Origin: Spirosoma panaciterrae DSM 21099
GTDB lineage: Bacteria; Bacteroidota; Bacteroidia; Cytophagales; Spirosomataceae
DNA length: 64,000 nucleotides
Direction: 5' to 3'
Assembly (NCBI RefSeq): GCF_000374025.1
Contig: NZ_KB893190.1
Span: forward strand, 35,617 to 99,616
This document shows positions 27,301-33,729 of this stretch, one piece after another. Every line of letters starts with the position of its first letter. The stretch's first letter is position 1. The notes under the pieces are model-generated. The model searched no databases. It worked only from the letters and a program-made list of their open reading frames with translations, and was not told the DNA's origin. Position numbers and translations under genes: made by a program.

Positions 27301-28380
27301 GGGTATGTTTGCCTGTTGAGTGAGCCAATCCGTCTGAAAATTGGTTCGGTAGGGCCAGGTTTGAAAAGGGCGTTTGTTCAAATCGTATTTGATAACCCCA
27401 TCGCCATTGAGCCCAATCCACAGCACGTTGGAACGATCGACTATAAGGGTTAGGGGTGAAAATCGACCCAGCTTAGGGGATTCGGCTGAAGCATCTTCGA
27501 GCAGTGGGACTAAATCCGATTGATCGGTATAGCGGTTCTGATTGATATAATCTACACCTTGCTGATCGGTTGCGAAGAGAGGTAGCCCTGGTTCATTGGT
27601 TAGATTGATGACTCGCCGGACTTGCCCATTTCTGGGATCGAATAGGGCGAAACTTCCCGGAAACCCCAGCATCAGTTCCCCATTTCGTCGCTCGTGAAGC
27701 CGGTATACTTCGTTTTGAGGCAAGCCCTGGGCTGTTCTGAAGGCGATGAACTGCTGCGTATTCAGATCATAGCGAAAAAGCCCGGTATGGGTAGCCAGCC
27801 AGGGTTGATTTTGACGATCAATCAGGATCGCGTGTATAAACGATTGAGCCGAGTCGGCCTTCATGGCCCAGTGCCGGTGCGAGATGGAGCCATTGGCATT
27901 GAGCCGGAAAAAGCCGTTTGTTTGCGTAGCAACCCAGACATTCCCGGACCGATCGGGCTGAATGCCTATAAGTTGATCACGGCCCAGAGCCTGCCTGAAG
28001 GCACGCGAATTAGAAATGCGGTTTGAACGCTCAGTGACCGGATCAAAGCAGTCGATGTGATTATTTTCCGTACGAATCCAAAGTTTGCCGAGTACGTCTT
28101 CCCTGATTTCGTAAATACTGCTGAACGAAAGGGATTGCACTACCTGTGGATCATGGGTATAAATACGAAATCGAATCCCATCGTATCGGCAAAGCCCATC
28201 ACGGGTTGCTAACCAGATAAAGCCCCGTTTATCCTGAATGATCGAATTGACAAATCCCTGAGGCAGCCCATTCCGTACGGTCAGGTACTCTGGCTCAGGA
28301 GGGCTGGCCTGCAGCGTGTTGGCAAAGCCTAGCAGACCAGAGAAAATCCAACAAACTAACCTCCGAGTGAGTTGACGCAT
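24370..28380 (-). CDS. Hybrid two-component system protein (propeller sensor, kinase, receiver, AraC output)
   Basis: A 1336-residue one-protein signalling system spanning the inner membrane. A signal segment (LVCWIFSGLLGFANTLQA) leads into about 700 residues of two-component-regulator propeller repeats (for example GFIWLATRDGLCRYDG, GHLWLSTNRGLCRFD). A Y_Y_Y domain follows, then a membrane span (WWAYTLYALLLVGALLLFIRI). The kinase phosphoacceptor is the histidine of NITHELRTPL near residue 822, followed by an ATPase domain (NAFKFTN, GSGIGLALVKELV). A receiver has its aspartate near residue 1132 (ISDVLMPEMDG). The last 100 residues are an AraC-type HTH. Start 28380 is chosen over 28557 because it opens the signal segment. 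Family members often control polysaccharide loci; none is adjacent. Confidence 0.93.
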   Translation of the reverse strand: MRQLTRRLVCWIFSGLLGFANTLQASPPEPEYLTVRNGLPQGFVNSIIQDKRGFIWLATRDGLCRYDGIRFRIYTHDPQVVQSLSFSSIYEIREDVLGKLWIRTENNHIDCFDPVTERSNRISNSRAFRQALGRDQLIGIQPDRSGNVWVATQTNGFFRLNANGSISHRHWAMKADSAQSFIHAILIDRQNQPWLATHTGLFRYDLNTQQFIAFRTAQGLPQNEVYRLHERRNGELMLGFPGSFALFDPRNGQVRRVINLTNEPGLPLFATDQQGVDYINQNRYTDQSDLVPLLEDASAESPKLGRFSPLTLIVDRSNVLWIGLNGDGVIKYDLNKRPFQTWPYRTNFQTDWLTQQANIPASAIPEAIRQQSPSGIRYLFDGRRALWVSSLQTPPYRYDATRQLFVAVQPTGVETRWLPNGNFRFAALATGAQGELWGLLGPSNQAVVRYNADLQTFTAFPLPLPANHPYNITSMVVDGGRIYLATENHGLLRADLPSKRLIHWQSVAGNPHALPGNSLLCLAQDPIQYNYLWIGTFGEGLCRLDKMTGYIERFPVGKALSTNVIYAIRTDNKGHLWLSTNRGLCRFDTRTHDVRTYMADDGLPSEEFKQFYDVTLPDGRLIFGGVGGYTTFDPSRISEDAVKPTVVLTAFRINNQLVTANTSDSPIDKDINETQEIVLSNHQNFLSIDFAALEFNQPHKNQYRYKLLGLDKDWIYSGNISTATYTNLTPKTYTFIVNASNTSGVWSPHTHALRIVIEPPLWATWWAYTLYALLLVGALLLFIRIRIRRLHQKNQMQLREQESIQLKHLDEVKSRFFANITHELRTPLTLILTPLEQVLTDTADSPYFNRLALIYRNANRLLRLINELLDLAKLDAGNLTITPSPGDLPEFIQRVVAVFTDEAQRKHIQLNLTHQFTQPYYWFDPDKIEKILANLLSNAFKFTNDSGTITIQITVEPLDPALSNSANTDLIRVSVHNTGPPIPPEKLPHIFDRFYQANPLAEGAVGGSGIGLALVKELVEIMQGTLSVKSKPLDGTTFTVSLQCRQARAELVAEQATKSELMAPSTATEQVSTIQEAPEEKVFRLLLVEDNDELADYIVSTLNPEWRVKRVNNGQTGVNTAMAEGPDMIISDVLMPEMDGYELCRQLKSNPVTSHIPILLLTAKASTESRIEGLSAGADDYLAKPFQVAELQARVRNRLEHQQRMRQHFRTQLLRQGNLPTTSQDPQDEFMNRIYAILEERLDDSTFGVEPLAMAIGMSRMHLNRKVKAMSGLSPNELIRMVRLKRAAELLLTGVSVSEVADRVGFDTPAYFSKVFKDQYHVTPSEYVDQNRHEVA

Positions 28381-28534
28381 ACACTTACCGGAAATTCGCC
28401 CAAAGGGGGTTAGAAGAAGCAGGTAAACGGGTAAATATATACCTTTGATTGTTTTTGGCAACCTTAAAATTGACTTTTCCAGTAAAAGGTAAATATGTTC
28501 CTTTTTTTCTTGCTCCACTATTCGTACTCCTGTT

Positions 28535-28996
28535 ATGCGCTTTGTGCTTAAAACCAAGGTAGATCAGCCATTACCCAAGGTTTGGGAAGGCTTCAATCGA
28601 GCGCTGTTCGAACAACTAACCCCAGCGTTTCCACCTGTGAACGTGGTGCGTTTTGATGGTTGCTCACGCGGGGATCTGGTTCATTTACAATTAAATTTCT
28701 TCCTGTTTCGCCAAGACTGGGTCAGTCGGATCACAGATCAGCAAACGGGTCCAGAGGAAATCTACTTCATTGATAAGGGTATTCAACTCCCGTTCTTTCT
28801 GACGTACTGGGAACATCATCACCGCCTGCTACGATTGCCATCTGAACTGAAAAGCCGTAAACAAACGGTCATTGTTGATGAGGTTACGTTTCGTACGCCT
28901 TTCAAGGTGACCGATTATCTCTTCTATCTTATCCTGAAGGGGCAATTTGCGTGCCGAAAACCGATTTATCGACGTGTTTTTAACCGAATTTATTGA
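28535..28996 (+). CDS. SRPBCC-family (START-like) ligand-binding protein
   Basis: A 153-residue protein with the START/Bet v 1-like pattern. It begins FVLKTKVDQPLPKVWEGFNRALFEQLTPAFPPVNVVRFDGC, continues with GDLVHLQLNFF, and has FRTPFKVTDYLFYLILKGQF near the end. Such proteins form a hydrophobic pocket for a small ligand or act as membrane-lipid modifiers; the ligand cannot be told. It is divergent from the hybrid sensor gene, with a 154-base shared upstream region. Nothing convincing follows until the symporter 290 bases on. Confidence 0.75.
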   Translation: MRFVLKTKVDQPLPKVWEGFNRALFEQLTPAFPPVNVVRFDGCSRGDLVHLQLNFFLFRQDWVSRITDQQTGPEEIYFIDKGIQLPFFLTYWEHHHRLLRLPSELKSRKQTVIVDEVTFRTPFKVTDYLFYLILKGQFACRKPIYRRVFNRIY

Positions 28997-29153
28997 TTAA
29001 ATGGTTGTTTGGGTCGCATGATACGGGGTGATTGCTTAACATGCAAAAAAATGGTGTTTGCGGTCGGTGAACGGTTCATTTGTCCTAAACGAGTTGCTAA
29101 ATCGAGACGAAAAACCCAATACGTACGAATTTTCGGAACTGCACGGATTCTGT

Positions 29154-29161
29154 TACATTTG
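29154..29161 (+). promoter_or_regulatory. Possible -7 box (TACATTTG) upstream of the symporter gene
   Basis: The octamer matches TAnnTTTG and sits 126 bases upstream of the symporter ATG in a 290-base gap (28997-29286) otherwise without a gene I can support. The upstream -33 element is weak (TTTCGG at about 29131). Confidence 0.3.
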
Positions 29162-29286
29162 TCAGATAGGCCTATTTCCTGTATACTTCAGTCGTTCTGA
29201 CGGCAGTTGTTCCGAAACAGGGTCTTAATTGAGTATTTAACGTAATAGTTAGCAAGTCATCAACCATCGAACTGAACCAGTACTGC

Positions 29287-30531
29287 ATGAAACTTCCAAA
29301 TCTGACAACACGAATTTTTCTGGGCATGGTGCTCGGGATTGCCATTGGTTATTTTTTTCCGGATACCGGCTCGGGTTTTTCGGGAACTGACCTGAACATC
29401 CTGTCCAAAATTTTTCTTCGGCTCATTAAAATGATTATTGGGCCCCTTGTCTTTTCGACACTGGTGGTCGGCATTGCTAAACTGGGTGATTTTGGGGTTG
29501 TTGGGCGAATTGGCTTGAAAACGCTCGCTTATTTTTACTTTGCCACAATCTTGTCGCTGGTAGTTGGGCTGCTGGTCGTCAACATCATGAAGCCGGGTGA
29601 AGTGATGGATTTACAATTGCCAGCCAAGGGAACAGATGTGGGGCTGGAAGTCAAAAAGCTCACTTTTACTAACTTTATCGAGCACATTTTCCCAACGAGT
29701 TTTATCGAAGCTCTGGCCAATAACGAAATCCTCCAGATTGTTGTGTTCAGTATCTTTTTTGGAGTTGCCGTAGGGTCGGTAGGTGCGTACGGGAAAATTA
29801 TGATTAAGGCGCTGGATGCACTCTCGCACATCATGTTCAAAATCACAGGCTATGTGATGTCGTTTGCTCCATTTGGGGTACTAGGCGCGATTGCGGCTGT
29901 AGTGGCCAAACAGGGGTTAGGCATTTTGGCCGGATATGCTTACCTGATCCTCTGCTTCTTTGGGGGGCTTTTGTTCTTTATATTCGTTGTGCTATCGCTT
30001 ATCTGTCTGGCTGCCCGAGTTCCGTATTTTGCCCTGCTCAAAGAAGTGCGTTCGGCCATTATCTTATCGTTCAGTACGGCAAGTTCAGAGGCCTCGTTTC
30101 CGCAAACCATCGAGGCTTTACGTCGGTTTGGCTGCTCAGAACGGATTATCTCTTTCGTTTTGCCGCTGGGTTACTCGTTCAATCTGGATGGGTCGATGTT
30201 GTATATGACCTTCGCTACCGCCTTTATTGCCCAGGCCTATGGAATACCTTTGTCGTTAGGACAACAGATAACCATGATGCTTACACTGATGATCACTTCT
30301 AAAGGAATAGCGGGTGTACCACGGGCCTCGCTGGTGATTATAGCCGGTACACTTTCGCAGTTTAATCTTCCACTCGAAGGGCTGGGCCTGTTGCTGGGTA
30401 TTGATCAGGTACTGGATATGGGCCGATCGGCAACCAGTGTGGCTGGCAATGCCGTAGCTACCTGTGTGGTTTCAAAATGGGAAGGGGAATTCAGGACGCA
30501 GCCTGTTGACACTGATGAGATTACCGTTTGA
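29287..30531 (+). CDS. Dicarboxylate/amino-acid:cation symporter (DAACS family)
   Basis: A 414-residue membrane symporter of the GltP/DctA family that brings in C4-dicarboxylates, glutamate or related anions with protons or sodium. The serine-rich reentrant hairpin is seen as SFSTASSEASFPQTIEALRRFG. The substrate- and cation-binding core is GYSFNLDGSMLYMTFATAFIAQA, ITSKGIAGVPRASLVI and the terminal LGIDQVLDMGRSATSVAGNAVAT. Length and about eight spans are standard. Which anion it carries cannot be told from these motifs alone. It is followed after about 100 bases by a small membrane protein in the same direction. Confidence 0.95.
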   Translation: MKLPNLTTRIFLGMVLGIAIGYFFPDTGSGFSGTDLNILSKIFLRLIKMIIGPLVFSTLVVGIAKLGDFGVVGRIGLKTLAYFYFATILSLVVGLLVVNIMKPGEVMDLQLPAKGTDVGLEVKKLTFTNFIEHIFPTSFIEALANNEILQIVVFSIFFGVAVGSVGAYGKIMIKALDALSHIMFKITGYVMSFAPFGVLGAIAAVVAKQGLGILAGYAYLILCFFGGLLFFIFVVLSLICLAARVPYFALLKEVRSAIILSFSTASSEASFPQTIEALRRFGCSERIISFVLPLGYSFNLDGSMLYMTFATAFIAQAYGIPLSLGQQITMMLTLMITSKGIAGVPRASLVIIAGTLSQFNLPLEGLGLLLGIDQVLDMGRSATSVAGNAVATCVVSKWEGEFRTQPVDTDEITV

Positions 30532-30629
30532 TAAATCATGGGCTGATTGTAGTAAACGGGTACTATAAACTGTAATTTTAAGGAGGTTAATCATTGATTG
30601 ACTGTACAACCCTAAACCTCTTTATTCTT

Positions 30630-31067
30630 ATGGCTCAACCTGCCGTACTCGAAGCTGAATTAGCTCCTTATTTTACAACGAAAGCACCTTTTCAATTTCC
30701 CATTAATTTTCGGGAAGGCTTTGTCAAGTTCTGGCCAATTGTTACGCTGGTCTTATTAATTCTGGCAGCTCCTGGTATTCTTCTTTTTTTAGGAATCGGG
30801 ACAGCTTTGATGCCTGCTACGTTTATGGGTGGGGCTAGCGTTGGATTTGGCTATACCATAGCGATGATTTTATCGATTGCTGGCCTGGTGCTAAGCATAC
30901 TGGCCCTTCCCGGTTTATTCAATCGAAAGCGGTCGGGTTGGGTCTACAGCTATTACGCCCAGTTGATTAGTATCGTAACCAGTATCTTTTCCTTCAGTAT
31001 TCTGGGAATCTTATTAGGGTTGCTGTTTTTGATGTTATTGTTTCAGGTCAGAGACTATTATAATTGA
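30630..31067 (+). CDS. Small polytopic membrane protein of unknown function
   Basis: A protein of 145 residues from the ATG at 30630 (MAQPAVLEAELAPYF); an in-frame TTG at 30594 is less likely. After a polar N-terminus of about 35 residues there are four hydrophobic segments: FWPIVTLVLLILAAPGILLFLGIG, a glycine-rich MGGASVGFGYTIAMILSIAGLVLSILA, IVTSIFSFSILG, and ILLGLLFLMLLF. The tract GLFNRKRSGWVYSYYAQ forms a cytoplasmic-looking positive loop. No family is recognised. A terminator lies 92 bases after the stop codon. Confidence 0.65.
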   Translation: MAQPAVLEAELAPYFTTKAPFQFPINFREGFVKFWPIVTLVLLILAAPGILLFLGIGTALMPATFMGGASVGFGYTIAMILSIAGLVLSILALPGLFNRKRSGWVYSYYAQLISIVTSIFSFSILGILLGLLFLMLLFQVRDYYN

Positions 31068-31158
31068 GAAAGTTTATGATTCAAACAGAATAAGGTAGCG
31101 GCTTCAAGGGGCAAATCGTATGAATGTGTCCTGTCGCTCCCTGTTTATTGTCTGAATC

Positions 31159-31200
31159 ATAAAAAAGGCCATACTCATTTTCGAGTATGGCCTTTTTTAT
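31159..31200. terminator. Intrinsic terminator
   Basis: A perfect 18-bp stem (31159-31176 with 31183-31200) with a 6-base loop, flanked by A6 and T6 runs. It lies inside a larger imperfect inverted repeat whose outer arms (TTATGATTC, about 31074 and 31161) also pair. Confidence 0.8.
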
Positions 31201-31323
31201 GACCGCTCGTAAGGCCCATATGCAGTTCGTCCGTATATTGGTGGTAGATACTCGCCTTATGTTCGTAGTTTGATGCGTCAAACGAATCCGAATTAACCTA
31301 AACTGAATCAGTTACCGAAACTC

Positions 31324-32238
31324 GTGACCAATATTCTCGAAACCCATCACATCATAAAACAATATGCCGAACACCGGGCGCTGGATGATGTGAGCTTGTC
31401 TGTCCCTAAAGGGTGTATTTTTGGTCTGCTTGGCCCCAATGGCGCCGGAAAAACTTCACTTATTCGAATCATAAACCAGATTACGGCCCCCGACTCAGGG
31501 GAGGTTATTCTGGATGGGGAGCGGCTCAGGCCAGACCATATCAAACGAATCGGCTACCTGCCCGAAGAGCGTGGTTTGTATAAGAAAATGAAGGTAGGGG
31601 AGCAACTGCTTTACCTGGCCCAGCTCAAAGGCCTGACGGAAAAACAGGCTATGGAGATGCTCAAGGTCTGGTTTGTTAAATTCGACATCAAGACCTGGTG
31701 GAATAAGCAGATTCAGGACCTGTCGAAAGGGATGCAGCAGAAAGTTCAGTTTGTGGCAACGGTCCTCCATGAGCCTGACCTGATTATTCTCGACGAGCCC
31801 TTCTCCGGCTTCGACCCGATCAATGCCAATCTGATCAAAGACGAAATTCTGGAACTGCGCGAGAAAGGAAAGACCATTATTTTTTCGACCCACCGGATGG
31901 AGTCCGTTGAAGAGCTGTGTGATTATATCGCGTTGATTAACCGTTCACATAAAATCCTGGATGGTTCGAAACGAGCGATTAAAGAACAGTTTAAAACGCA
32001 TACCTATCATATTGAGTATCAAGGTACGCTGTCGAGCCTGCCAACGGCTTTTGAGGTGCTGCGAAACCAGCCTCTGGAAGATAATTTTCAGCGGGCCGAT
32101 ATTAAAATTCCGCCTGATGCCTCGGTCAACGACCTGATCCGCCACTTGATCGATACGATTTCTATCCGGTCTTTTGGCGAAAATATCCCCAGCATGAACG
32201 ACATTTTCATCCAAACCGTCGGCGAAAACAATGATTGA
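31324..32238 (+). CDS. ABC transporter ATP-binding protein, NatA-like
   Basis: A 304-residue ATPase that powers an ABC-2 type exporter. Walker A is GPNGAGKTS, the signature is LSKGMQQKVQ, and Walker B with the catalytic glutamate is LIILDEPFSGFDP, followed by the FSTHRME switch histidine. A C-terminal DUF4162-like extension from about residue 215 is typical of NatA-like subunits. It begins with GTG. The permease gene follows after 90 bases that contain an inverted repeat. NatAB-type pumps export sodium or other small compounds; the substrate here is not known. Confidence 0.94.
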   Translation: MTNILETHHIIKQYAEHRALDDVSLSVPKGCIFGLLGPNGAGKTSLIRIINQITAPDSGEVILDGERLRPDHIKRIGYLPEERGLYKKMKVGEQLLYLAQLKGLTEKQAMEMLKVWFVKFDIKTWWNKQIQDLSKGMQQKVQFVATVLHEPDLIILDEPFSGFDPINANLIKDEILELREKGKTIIFSTHRMESVEELCDYIALINRSHKILDGSKRAIKEQFKTHTYHIEYQGTLSSLPTAFEVLRNQPLEDNFQRADIKIPPDASVNDLIRHLIDTISIRSFGENIPSMNDIFIQTVGENND

Positions 32239-32246
32239 ATGATCGC

Positions 32247-32320
32247 ATGACTGACTTGTTGACTGTCTCGACTGACGTAGTTAGCAAGTCAAACATCCCA
32301 TCATTCAACAAGTCAATCAT
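32247..32320. repeat. Inverted repeat between the ABC transporter genes
   Basis: Arms ATGACTGACTTGTTG (32247-32261) and CAACAAGTCAATCAT (32306-32320) match at 14 of 15 positions, with a 44-base loop that contains more GACTG/CAAGTC units. It may modulate read-through from the ATPase to the permease. It resembles the other GTCAAG-type elements in the window. Confidence 0.5.
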
Positions 32321-32328
32321 TAACCCTT

Positions 32329-33651
32329 ATGCATACAATTTTCCTGATTATTAAACGCGAATACCTGGTACGGGTGCGCAAACGGTCATTTATCGTCATG
32401 ACGATACTGGGACCAGTCCTGATTTTTGGCTTCTACGCTATTATTGGCTGGGCCGCCGTCAGTTCCATCAACCAGAAGAAAGTAGCGGTCGTTGACGAGA
32501 GCGGACGGTTTGTCAACAAGTTTAAAGCCGACAACGAAACGGTGTTTTCGTATCCGAAGCAATCACTGACCGATGCGAAAAAGTCATTTGTGAAGCAGGG
32601 CTACGATGCGCTGGTGTTCATTCCAAAAGATGTGATCGAATACCCCAAAACGGTTCAGATTTTTGCCGAAAAAAGTGTCAGTCTGGCCTTACAGAGTAAT
32701 ATTGAACGAGCGATCGGAAAAGAGATCGAAACGATCAAGCTGGAGCAGGCGGGTATTACGCAAAAAGTGATAGAAGATGCCAAGGTCAATGTGGATGCGC
32801 AGACCATTAGCCTGAGTGATGCAGGCGAAAAAAGTAGCAATGGTATCGCAACAACCATCATCAGTGGTTTTTGTGCATTACTCATCTACATATCCGTGCT
32901 TATTTATGGTACGCAGGTGATGCGGGGTGTCATGGAAGAAAAAACCAACCGGATTGTCGAAGTAATTATCTCGTCGGTCAAGCCGTTTCAGTTGATGTTG
33001 GGCAAAATCATTGGTGTTGCTTTGGTAGGATTAACCCAGTTTCTGTTGTGGATTGCCTTAACAACCGGGTTGATCACAGTCGGGTCCAGCATCTTGGGGC
33101 AAAAGGAAGCAGCCAAAACGGCGGTGTCGGCTCGGGTAAACGGAATGCCGGGTCAGCAGGAAGTTCAACAGAAAATGGCGAAGGACAAAAATCCCGTTGC
33201 CAGTATCATGAAAGCGGTTGAAACACTCAATATCCCGTTAATCATCAGTTGTTTTTTGTTCTATTTTTTGGGTGGGTACTTGCTCTATAGCGCCTTATTT
33301 GGGGCCATAGGCGCTGCCGTCGATAGCGAGACCGAAACGCAGCAATTTATGTTTCCGATCATGATGCCTATCATCGCAGCCATCGCGTTTGCCCAGATTG
33401 CCGTTCGTGATCCGGATGGACCACTCGCTTTCTGGACATCCATCATTCCATTTACTTCGCCAGTCGTGATGATGGTGCGCGTACCCTTCGGTGTGCCCGT
33501 TTGGCAACTGGTGCTATCCATGGGCTTACTGGTACTTGGCTTTTTAGGAACCACGTGGATCGCGGCCCGCATTTACCGGGTAGGTATCCTGATGTATGGC
33601 AAAAAAGTCTCTTTCCGCGAGCTCTCGAAATGGGTGTTTTATAAAGGATAA
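32329..33651 (+). CDS. ABC-2 type transporter permease, NatB-like
   Basis: A 440-residue permease paired with the ATPase upstream. The first membrane span is preceded by the typical EYLVRVRKRSFIVMTILGP. A large extracytoplasmic loop of about 150 residues (to QTISLSDAGEKSSNG) separates it from five more spans, with the ABC-2 signature YGTQVMRGVMEEKTNRIVEVIISSVKPFQLMLGKIIG. The architecture matches NatB/YhaP-like permeases. A strong bidirectional terminator follows, shared with the convergent gene. Confidence 0.92.
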   Translation: MHTIFLIIKREYLVRVRKRSFIVMTILGPVLIFGFYAIIGWAAVSSINQKKVAVVDESGRFVNKFKADNETVFSYPKQSLTDAKKSFVKQGYDALVFIPKDVIEYPKTVQIFAEKSVSLALQSNIERAIGKEIETIKLEQAGITQKVIEDAKVNVDAQTISLSDAGEKSSNGIATTIISGFCALLIYISVLIYGTQVMRGVMEEKTNRIVEVIISSVKPFQLMLGKIIGVALVGLTQFLLWIALTTGLITVGSSILGQKEAAKTAVSARVNGMPGQQEVQQKMAKDKNPVASIMKAVETLNIPLIISCFLFYFLGGYLLYSALFGAIGAAVDSETETQQFMFPIMMPIIAAIAFAQIAVRDPDGPLAFWTSIIPFTSPVVMMVRVPFGVPVWQLVLSMGLLVLGFLGTTWIAARIYRVGILMYGKKVSFRELSKWVFYKG

Positions 33652-33670
33652 TCGCAGGAAAGTGCTACAC

Positions 33671-33723
33671 CTATAAACGGGATAAAAGGCAGATATACCA
33701 CCTGCCTTTTATCCCGTTTATAG
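33671..33723. terminator. Bidirectional intrinsic terminator
   Basis: A perfect 22-bp stem (33671-33692 with 33702-33723) with a 9-base loop, between the permease gene and the convergent fusion gene ending at 33730. Confidence 0.85.
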
Positions 33724-33729
33724 GTTTTA

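Noticed and set aside
29009..29200. 63-codon frame between the SRPBCC and symporter genes
   Set aside because: No signal, family or codon pattern supports it; it overlaps a likely promoter region.
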